From positions 1-11,089 of the forward strand of contig JAXHUK010000161.1 of NCBI GenBank assembly GCA_034189725.1: 11,089 bases of DNA, given 5' to 3'. Origin of the DNA: JAXHUK01 sp034189725. GTDB lineage: Bacteria > Chloroflexota > Dehalococcoidia > SZUA-161. The notes under the pieces are model-generated. The model was not told where the DNA came from, searched no databases, and saw nothing but the letters and a program-made list of their open reading frames with translations. A program made the translations under genes and the position numbers. Shown here piece by piece: positions 6,238 to 11,089 of this stretch. Each line of letters begins with the position of its first letter. The first letter of the stretch is position 1.

Positions 6238-6266
6238 ATTATATCATCCTGTGTAAAGTCCTGCAA
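6238..6266 (-). promoter_or_regulatory. Promoter of the uspA-trkA-trkA-pheA operon
   Basis: On the minus strand, TTGCAG (6261-6266) and a perfect TATAAT (6238-6243) are exactly 17 nt apart. The predicted start near 6231 gives a leader of about 25 nt that includes the AGGTAGGT ribosome binding site of the first gene. This is the best promoter match in the window. Confidence 0.7.
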
Positions 6267-6310
6267 AAGGTAAAAGCGAATCAATTGCAGGTGAATACCA
6301 GAAAAAGGCA

Positions 6311-6341
6311 AAAAAAAGAGGGGCGTTTTATATCGCCCCTC
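6311..6341 (-). terminator. Rho-independent terminator after the chaperonin-like gene
   Basis: Bases 6318-6325 (GAGGGGCG) pair perfectly with 6334-6341 (CGCCCCTC) around an 8-nt loop. On the minus strand the stem is followed by seven T (complement of A 6311-6317). It lies about 100 nt beyond the stop of the gene at 6440 and insulates it from the uspA promoter. Confidence 0.9.
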
Positions 6342-6439
6342 CAGAAGGGGGAGGTAGGGAGGTTATGGAATATTGTGAAATAGGTAGCTCAGAGGATAGT
6401 TGTCTGAAGCTGAAGAGTGACCTCCAGCTTATTATTCAA

Positions 6440-7183
6440 TCAATGTACAGTAGCTCCCTCCAATTTGCGGAGATTACGTTTCAGTGGTTTTAATAGAGTT
6501 TGTCTCACAATCTCTATGCCAATAGCATCATCGCCATCGGCTTCAATACAATCCAACGCAGAGATGCTGTTTAGAAGGGTAGCCTTACAAGCTGGACTCA
6601 TTCCTTCCTGTGCAGTAGAAATCGTCCACGAGTTGTTTTCCTCAGATACCAGGACAGTTGCTAGCTGTTCGATTTGCCGTGTCGCCTCATCTGGTGTTGA
6701 GAGGTTTTTGATCTCTTGTACTGCAGCGATGATGCCGTTCTCAATACCCCGTTTGATAGCCGAAGGGTCTATTCCTGAAGCTACACCTGTTGATTCTTTT
6801 ACTGGAAGAACTTGATACTGTGTCATCACAACCGTGCTAGCAGTTACAGCGGCATCGTGACAGCTTTGCTCTTTATCCTTTTCCTCAGCCATTCTCTGGG
6901 CCAGCATAATGAGACTGGTAGAGCCATCCCCCACCATTTCAGCGTGGTTGAGTTCTTTATATCGTTTACGCAATACGTCTTGAGCAAGCAAGGCAAGTGT
7001 GGTAGTGCCATCCCCTTCAATGGCGCTGTTCTTCTCTTCAGCTTCGTTCAAAAAATGTGCGCACATTCTTTCTATGGATTCCCATAGACTGCCATCCCGG
7101 TGAGATGCTACAACATGATCGGAAGCGGCAAGCAACTCCCATTTTTTGTCGATGACGCCGTTGTGGTCTTTGAGTTTTGTCAC
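6440..7183 (-). CDS. Miniature chaperonin-derived protein (GroEL/Cpn60 equatorial fragments, no apical domain)
   Basis: A 247-residue protein built from recognisable Cpn60 pieces. Residues ~33-72 resemble the GroEL stretch ending in AGDGTTTATVLAQAI (here IEGDGTTTLALLAQDV, motif at 57-62). A second copy, VGDGSTSLIMLAQRM, follows with its motif at 85-90. Residues 137-176 (GIDPSAIKRGIENG then VQEIKNLSTPDEATRQIEQLATV) match GroEL ~110-150. Residues ~203-235 (ISALDCIEADGDDAIGIEIVRQTLLKPLKR) match a later equatorial segment near GroEL 430-455. The phosphate-binding TLGPKG region, the whole apical domain, the intermediate-domain catalytic Asp (398 in GroEL) and the C-terminal Asp495 region are absent, so ring assembly and ATPase activity are doubtful. 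It starts at GTG with AAGGTGA about 4 nt upstream and has its own strong terminator, which argues against a dead gene. Function unknown; a decayed or repurposed chaperonin is the reading. Confidence 0.75.
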   Translation of the reverse strand: MTKLKDHNGVIDKKWELLAASDHVVASHRDGSLWESIERMCAHFLNEAEEKNSAIEGDGTTTLALLAQDVLRKRYKELNHAEMVGDGSTSLIMLAQRMAEEKDKEQSCHDAAVTASTVVMTQYQVLPVKESTGVASGIDPSAIKRGIENGIIAAVQEIKNLSTPDEATRQIEQLATVLVSEENNSWTISTAQEGMSPACKATLLNSISALDCIEADGDDAIGIEIVRQTLLKPLKRNLRKLEGATVH

Positions 7184-7602
7184 ACTTTCACCTTACCTGC
7201 TTTATCTATGAACGACTACTCCACTTTCTGGCAAATCAACGATAACTATAGTTCTAAGGACTGATGGACTATCATTACGCCATTTATTGACTTTAATTGA
7301 CCAGTAAGTCCGTGTATAATGACAAGTCTGCGGACTGTTTTTATCTTAATAACACTTTTTGAAGTGTTTGTCAATACTTTTCTGTAAAATTGTTGGTGAT
7401 TTCGTAGATTTACTTATATTTATGTGAGCTCGTTCAGGTGATATTGTCGTTTACCCTTGTAGCAAACACCGTTAATCTGAGCTTGGATCGTCTATCCCGG
7501 AGATCAAGAGGGAGGCAAATGAATAAATAAAGCTGTATAATAATAAGTGCCGAAAACGCATCAATGTAGTGGACGGCAAACTGTTAGGAGAGGATGTAAG
7601 TT
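7184..7602. other. 419-nt gene-free region between divergent genes
   Basis: AT-rich upstream region of both the chaperonin-like gene (-) and the corrinoid activator (+). It holds a perfect palindrome AACTATAGTT (7244-7253), an AGTCCG/CGGACT pair (7307-7312, 7331-7336), a 7-bp inverted repeat (7351-7368), and TATAAT boxes at 7315-7320 and 7536-7541 on the plus strand. Neither box has a good -35 at 16-18 nt, so I call no promoter. A GGGAGG followed by ATG AAT AAA TAA (7519-7530) makes a three-codon frame of unknown meaning. No larger gene or RNA family was recognised. Confidence 0.5.
7351..7368. repeat. 7-bp inverted repeat, possible operator
   Basis: AACACTT (7351-7357) and AAGTGTT (7362-7368) are perfect reverse complements around TTTG. 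The repeat sits in the long divergent intergenic region. Without a T-tract or an adjacent upstream gene end it is more likely a protein-binding site than a terminator. The evidence is only the symmetry. Confidence 0.35.
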
Positions 7603-9462
7603 GTGGGTCCAGAAATGTCGGATTATGCAATCGATTTTGAGCCGGTTGGTAGAATAGGGCAATGTACAGGTGACACGTCATTGTTAACCTGCAGCCATCA
7701 TCTTGGCGTGGGTATCAATAGTATATGCGGTGGCCAGGGGACATGTCAGTCCTGCAAGATACAGGTGGTGAGTGGGACTGTCTCTAAGCCAGATCGGAGC
7801 CAACAAGACGTCTTCTCCTCTACAGAGCTCAAAGACGGCTGGCGTTTGGCCTGTCAAACATACCCTGCCAGCGATTGCACGGTATATGTTCCTCCTGATT
7901 CGATGACCACCTCACAGCGTACACAGGTAGAAGGGGTGGAGGTAACGTTCTCCTCTGAACCACCTGTGAGAGGGTATGATATCGAACTGCCAGTTCCTTC
8001 GCTATCCGGGCCAGTTGCTGATGGCGATAGTTTGCTGGAGACGTTGAATAGCCGATATCAAATTGGGTGCCGCAGAATCGATATCGATGTTCTGCGAAGT
8101 CTTTCGCTGTTACTAAGGTCGGAGAAGTGGAAATGTCAAGTGTCGGTACGCGATGATGAAGTAGTGGCCATTGGTCAACAATCGAGCCTGCAACTGGGTC
8201 TGGCCGTTGACGTGGGCACAACCAAGATCGCGGGCTATCTGGTTGACCTTCGCAACGCAAAGACGCTGGCGTCAAGGGGGATCATGAATCCCCAGATCAG
8301 TTATGGCGAAGATGTTATCAGCCGCATCAACAATGTCACAAAGTCACCGGATATGGGTATGAAACTGCAAAGAGCGGTTATAGGTGCGCTCAACAGTCTG
8401 GCTATTGAGTTGTGTGCTGAGACCAACACCTCTGTTGAGCAAATAGTCGAGGCTGTAGTCGTCGGCAATACGGCCATGCATCATATACTGGCAGGTCTGC
8501 CGGTACGGCAACTTGCACAATCACCATTCATTCCCGCAGCAAATATGGCTTTGGATATTAAAGCTCGAGATCTGGGGTTATCTCTTGCGCCCGGTTCCTC
8601 TGTTCACCTGTTGCCCAACGTCGCTGGTTTTGTGGGTGCCGACCACGTAGCGATGTTGCTGGCAACAAAGGCATGGCAAGCTCGGGAACTGACAGTAGCA
8701 CTGGATATTGGAACGAATACCGAGATTTCTTTGATCTCGAATGGTGAGATTACTTCTGTGTCATGTGCTTCAGGCCCTGCATTCGAAGGGTACCACATCG
8801 AGCACGGTATGCGGGCTGCAAGTGGAGCTATCGAGCGGGTAAGGATAGCAGACCACGGTATCCAGTACCAAACTGTCGATGACATGCCGCCGGTCGGTAT
8901 TTGTGGGTCGGGGATAATCGATGCCATAGCTCAGCTCTATTTGGCAGGGGCCATCGACAAAGGCGGCAGAATGAAAGATAGACGAATCGGCATTCGTACT
9001 CGAAAAAAGCAACGCGAATTTGTTCTTGCTGGCAAAGAGGGTGGCAGTGAACAGAGCATTGTTGTTACCCAGGGTGATGTACGGGAGTTGCAACTTGCCA
9101 AGGCGGCTATTCGCAGTGGTATACAGGTACTCCTGGATGCATATAACTTCTCTGAAGAAGATATCACGAGGGTAATAATTGCCGGCGCATTTGGCACGTA
9201 CATCGATATTTCCAGCGCTATTGCCATTGGCATGCTCCCTGCTCTACCCCTGGAACGATTTCGACAGGTTGGCAATGCTGCCGGCACCGGTGCCAGGCTT
9301 GCTCTTATCTCACTAAGCGAACGATCGCAAGCCGCCTCTATCGCCTCACGGCTGCAGTATATCGAATTGGCCAGCTCCCCTCATTTCACCAGGACCTTTG
9401 TTCAATCAGGGTACCTTGGCAGGTATAGAATCAGGAATGGGGAGCGTCTTGAAATCGATTAG
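7603..9462 (+). CDS. Reductive activator of corrinoid proteins (RACo-type, [2Fe-2S] plus ASKHA domain)
   Basis: This ATP-dependent reductase returns inactive Co(II) corrinoid proteins to Co(I) in Wood-Ljungdahl (CoFeSP) or methyltransferase pathways. The 619-residue product has an N-terminal plant-type [2Fe-2S] ferredoxin domain with Cys42, Cys48, Cys51 and Cys84 (C-x5-C-x2-C then C). A linker region follows (~96-195), then an actin/hexokinase-like ATPase. ATPase landmarks are LGLAVDVGTTKIAG (~198-211), NPQISYGEDVISRI, VVVGNTAMHH, TVALDIGTNTEI (~364-375), CASGPAFEG (388-396), GICGSGIIDAI (432-442) and IIAGAFGTYIDI (525-536). It is therefore the ferredoxin-domain RACo class, not the C-terminal 4Fe-4S RamA class. 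The length is normal. GTG at 7603 is chosen because GAGAGGA lies 8 nt upstream; ATG at 7615 lacks a site. No corrinoid protein or methyltransferase gene is adjacent, so the partner is unknown. Confidence 0.93.
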   Translation: MGPEMSDYAIDFEPVGRIGQCTGDTSLLTCSHHLGVGINSICGGQGTCQSCKIQVVSGTVSKPDRSQQDVFSSTELKDGWRLACQTYPASDCTVYVPPDSMTTSQRTQVEGVEVTFSSEPPVRGYDIELPVPSLSGPVADGDSLLETLNSRYQIGCRRIDIDVLRSLSLLLRSEKWKCQVSVRDDEVVAIGQQSSLQLGLAVDVGTTKIAGYLVDLRNAKTLASRGIMNPQISYGEDVISRINNVTKSPDMGMKLQRAVIGALNSLAIELCAETNTSVEQIVEAVVVGNTAMHHILAGLPVRQLAQSPFIPAANMALDIKARDLGLSLAPGSSVHLLPNVAGFVGADHVAMLLATKAWQARELTVALDIGTNTEISLISNGEITSVSCASGPAFEGYHIEHGMRAASGAIERVRIADHGIQYQTVDDMPPVGICGSGIIDAIAQLYLAGAIDKGGRMKDRRIGIRTRKKQREFVLAGKEGGSEQSIVVTQGDVRELQLAKAAIRSGIQVLLDAYNFSEEDITRVIIAGAFGTYIDISSAIAIGMLPALPLERFRQVGNAAGTGARLALISLSERSQAASIASRLQYIELASSPHFTRTFVQSGYLGRYRIRNGERLEID

Positions 9463-9542
9463 AGCATCCGGGGAACTGACCGCACATACGTAATGCTGTG
9501 TCTGCACAATGTATCGGATACCTGAACCGTATGCTAATCGAT
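9454..9542. repeat. Long-range inverted repeat between convergent genes
   Basis: ATCGATTAG-AG-CAT (9454-9467) pairs with ATGCTAATCGAT (9531-9542): 12 bp with a 2-nt bulge. It encloses about 60 nt and starts inside the activator's stop codon. A competing pairing joins TAGAGCA (9460-9466) with TGCTCTA (9557-9563). No T-tract follows, so termination by this structure is unproven; the position between converging stops makes a bidirectional end structure plausible. Confidence 0.45.
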
Positions 9543-9549
9543 GACTAAT

Positions 9550-10599
9550 TTACGTGTGCTCTATACTACTGTGGTTGCAGCTAATGATCTTCAGCGGGTC
9601 CAGCAGAACCACCGTATCAGGGTCATTCATTGTCTCCCAGGTAAGCCTTTCATGAGGTAGAGATGTGGGGATCCAGGCAATAGATAGATGCAGATGAGGG
9701 GCTATCGTCACTTTCTTGTTTCGGGTATCTGCAATGGTAGCGACCACATCCCCTTCACTCAAAAATTTCCCCTCGTGAGCTTCGTTATGCGGTGTAGTGT
9801 GTGCATAAACTGAGTACAGTTGTTTGCCATCGCCATGATGAATGCCATGGCGTACGAATACAGATTTGCCTAGAAGGTCGTCATCGATTTTAACGATTTC
9901 CCCATCGTACATCACCGGGATTTGTGTTCTCTCATCAAGGTTATGGACTTGCCCGTATTCATCTCCGTACATGCATATGTCCAAACCTTCATGCGGTCTC
10001 TCGCGGCTTTTTTCATCACCCCACCATCTCATGGTAGCGCCGAACAGCATCCCCGGATGAAAAGCCCACCTGGCAAACTTTGATCTGTCCAGGCCATTAC
10101 ACGTAACCAGGCGTTCACTGAACCCTGATGGCGGTACTACGCTGTCTGCAATCAGTGGAACTTCAAGATACATCTGTTGAACCGTAATTCCGTGCTTTAT
10201 AAAAACCTCGTGCTCTACGTAGCGACCCGTTGGTATAAATCCCAGCTTTGTATAGAAATCAAAGGCGGTGCTTCTGGCCCAGGTCTGAATCCTCCCCTGG
10301 CCATTCTCGCGTGCCATCCCGATCAGTTCATTGACCAGAGACGTTCCCACTGAGCGTCCCTGGTGCTGAGGTTCTACCGCTATGTGGTGAATTTCCATTT
10401 CACCTCCAGAACCCTGATTGGCCACAAGACCACCGATCATACTGCCTCTATCAACAGCTATAAGCTCGATCTGAGGTTTGCCCAACTCGAATGATTCGCG
10501 GACGTTTCGCGGCAGATCAAACGGTTTCCAGAGAACGCTCCATAGTAAATAGTCTAGTTCAGCTTTTTCGCTGGCTGATGTAATATATTTGATGTTCAT
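9550..10599 (-). CDS. GNAT N-acetyltransferase fused to an M23-type (LytM-like) metallopeptidase domain
   Basis: A 349-residue two-domain protein. Residues ~1-140 are a GNAT fold: IHHIAVEPQHQGRSVGTSLVNELI (70-93) is the acetyl-CoA motif A (QGRSVG, with Ser where Gly is usual), and STAFDFYTKLGFIPTGRY is motif B. Residues ~178-340 resemble peptidase M23: RPHEGLDICMY supplies the HxxxD zinc pair (His203, Asp207), YSVYAHTTP the catalytic-type His267, and APHLHLS the HxH pair (His302, His304), so all expected active-site residues are present. There is no signal peptide or membrane segment, so it appears cytoplasmic, unusual for a peptidoglycan-type endopeptidase. ATG at 10599 has GGGAA 7 nt upstream and a good promoter about 75 nt upstream. 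The gene is monocistronic and converges on the corrinoid activator. Substrates of both domains are unknown. Confidence 0.85.
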   Translation of the reverse strand: MNIKYITSASEKAELDYLLWSVLWKPFDLPRNVRESFELGKPQIELIAVDRGSMIGGLVANQGSGGEMEIHHIAVEPQHQGRSVGTSLVNELIGMARENGQGRIQTWARSTAFDFYTKLGFIPTGRYVEHEVFIKHGITVQQMYLEVPLIADSVVPPSGFSERLVTCNGLDRSKFARWAFHPGMLFGATMRWWGDEKSRERPHEGLDICMYGDEYGQVHNLDERTQIPVMYDGEIVKIDDDLLGKSVFVRHGIHHGDGKQLYSVYAHTTPHNEAHEGKFLSEGDVVATIADTRNKKVTIAPHLHLSIAWIPTSLPHERLTWETMNDPDTVVLLDPLKIISCNHSSIEHT

Positions 10600-10611
10600 G
10601 TTCTATTCCCA

Positions 10612-10648
10612 GGGATTTTGAAATCCCCAATTCGCGATCGAATCCCTG
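10612..10648. repeat. Nested inverted repeats in the leader of the GNAT-M23 gene
   Basis: GGGATTT (10612-10618) and AAATCCC (10621-10627) form a perfect palindrome with a 2-nt centre. CAGGGATT (10610-10617) also pairs with AATCCCTG (10641-10648). Both lie between the predicted promoter and the start codon on the minus strand and are mutually exclusive, so they could act as an operator or alternative RNA folds. Function is not shown. Confidence 0.4.
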
Positions 10649-10672
10649 TTATTATCCCCACTCATCAAGGGC

Positions 10673-10701
10673 ATTCTATCAGCAGATACGAAATGGGTCA
10701 A
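10673..10701 (-). promoter_or_regulatory. Predicted promoter of the GNAT-M23 gene
   Basis: On the minus strand, TTGACC (10696-10701) and TAGAAT (10673-10678) are exactly 17 nt apart, each matching 5 of 6 consensus bases. The implied start near 10666 leaves a leader of about 67 nt containing nested inverted repeats. Confidence 0.65.
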
Positions 10702-10818
10702 CGATTGAACGATTACGACCATAAGTTATGTCAACTAATCACATCTTGAATTAGTAAAAGCAAGCATTATCGCTCATGGCATTATTCCGAAAATAGACCT
10801 TAATTCCGTTCGGCTTGA

Positions 10819-10856
10819 GGCCTTCGATAAGCTCAGGACAGGCTTGTCGAAGGGCC
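10819..10856. repeat. Imperfect palindrome, TTCGATAAGC/GCTTGTCGAA type
   Basis: GGCCTTCGATAAGC (10819-10832) pairs with GCTTGTCGAAGGGCC (10842-10856), with one wobble and one bulged G around a 9-nt loop. From memory, versions of TTCGACAAGCTCAGGAC...GCTTGTCGAA are scattered through many bacterial genomes, including Chloroflexota, as REP-like elements. It directly abuts the next palindrome. Confidence 0.8.
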
Positions 10857-10887
10857 GTTCATGGTTCGACGGGCTCACCACGAACGG
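10855..10887. repeat. Imperfect palindrome, CCGTTCATGGT/ACCACGAACGG type
   Basis: CCGTTCATGGT (10855-10865) pairs with ACCACGAACGG (10877-10887) with a single non-Watson-Crick position, around TTCGACGGGCTC. It shares its first two bases with the end of the preceding palindrome, so the two form one composite unit of about 69 nt. CCGTTCGGCTTGAG, just left of the pair (10806-10819), may be a further partial unit. Confidence 0.8.
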
Positions 10888-10907
10888 TGCTCATCACTTC
10901 TATTTTC

Positions 10908-10997
10908 ATGATTCGATGGTGGGCAACCGCCCATGGGGGGTTTGCCCTGAAAATACGGCATGGGTAGTGGAGGGTCCCCTGACCCGCCATGAATCAT
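10908..10997. repeat. 90-nt structured element with imperfect terminal inverted repeats
   Basis: ATGATTC-G-ATGGTGGG (10908-10923) pairs with CCCGCCAT-GAATCAT (10983-10997): 15 pairs with one bulged G and one wobble. Inside are two smaller palindromes: GGGCAA (10921-10926) with TTGCCC (10942-10947), which competes with the outer stem for 10921-10923, and GGGTC-CCCT-GACCC (10972-10985). No transposase frame exists within it. The inner GGGCAACC...GGTTTGCCC core resembles a widespread short interspersed repeat (from memory). It could be a mobile miniature element or a structured RNA. Confidence 0.55.
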
Positions 10998-11089
10998 CCA
11001 GGAAAGTGTTACCCGAGGACTTTCGTCCTTTGTGGTGCCGATGGCAAATCGGCATGGGAGATTGTGAAAGCGGACAAGGCGCAGTGCAG
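10998..11089. other. Right-end tail with two further small hairpins
   Basis: AGGAC-TTTC-GTCCT (11016-11029) and GCCGAT-GGCAA-ATCGGC (11037-11053) are perfect small stems 7 nt apart. They could be the beginning of a structured RNA leader running beyond the window, or more repeat units. I did not recognise a riboswitch class. Open frames here lack ribosome binding sites and overlap the palindromes. Confidence 0.4.

Noticed and set aside
7287..7320. TTGACT or TTGACC with TATAAT as a strong promoter
   Set aside because: The spacings are 22 and 12 nt, outside the workable sigma-70 range, so the boxes do not form a normal promoter.
7351..7368. CIRCE-type heat-shock operator near the chaperonin-like gene
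   Set aside because: The arms AACACTT/AAGTGTT and the 4-nt gap do not match the TTAGCACTC-N9-GAGTGCTAA pattern.
11010..11060. Cobalamin or c-di-GMP riboswitch at the right end
   Set aside because: The two hairpins lack the conserved strings of either class, and the sequence ends too soon to judge.
10906..11088. Minus-strand open frame of 60 codons entering from the right edge
   Set aside because: It runs through the palindromic repeats, has no family resemblance I recognise, and its composition (many Pro, Ser, His) fits translated repeat DNA better than a gene end.
11052..11089. Plus-strand ATG frame (MGDCESGQ...) open to the window end
   Set aside because: No Shine-Dalgarno upstream, only 12 codons visible, and it starts at a hairpin end; nothing supports it as a gene start.

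Overview
The window looks like a piece of a mid-GC anaerobic bacterium. A Chloroflexota lineage related to Dehalococcoidia is my best guess. This rests on the reductive activator of corrinoid proteins, the GE-initial tmRNA tag, and the dispersed TTCGA-type palindromic repeats. It is inference from memory of such genomes, at about 0.6 confidence.

Layout. Positions 1-594 hold the 3' end of a type I restriction HsdR gene (+), and the first 65 bases form a perfect 24-bp inverted repeat that may be an assembly or amplification fold-back. After about 315 nt without a gene comes a minus-strand trans-translation module: smpB, then ssrA (tmRNA) with its own terminator. A plus-strand run follows: an S41 carboxyl-terminal processing protease lipoprotein, then a separately promoted pair of small envelope-type proteins (DUF948-like and YtxH-like). 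Positions 3817-6266 carry a compact minus-strand operon, uspA, trkA-N only, trkA (N+C), pheA, behind a good sigma-70-type promoter. Next, also on the minus strand, is a miniature chaperonin-derived protein with a strong terminator. After a 419-nt gene-free stretch, a 619-residue [2Fe-2S] corrinoid activator (RACo type) runs on the plus strand. It converges on a minus-strand gene that fuses a GNAT acetyltransferase to an M23-type metallopeptidase domain. The last ~280 nt hold no convincing gene but a chain of imperfect palindromes.

How the parts relate. smpB and ssrA form the ribosome rescue system, and the S41 protease is a plausible envelope quality-control enzyme. The Usp/TrkA proteins suggest stress- and nucleotide-responsive control of potassium transport, although no TrkH/KtrB channel subunit lies in the window. 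The corrinoid activator implies methyl-transfer metabolism (Wood-Ljungdahl CoFeSP or methyltransferases), but its partner is not here.

Most unusual items: the chaperonin miniature, which keeps equatorial-domain pieces, lacks the apical domain and carries the GDGTT motif twice; the GNAT-M23 fusion; the S41 protease with Asn where Gln is usual; a predicted leaderless smpB; and the palindromic repeat cluster at the right end.
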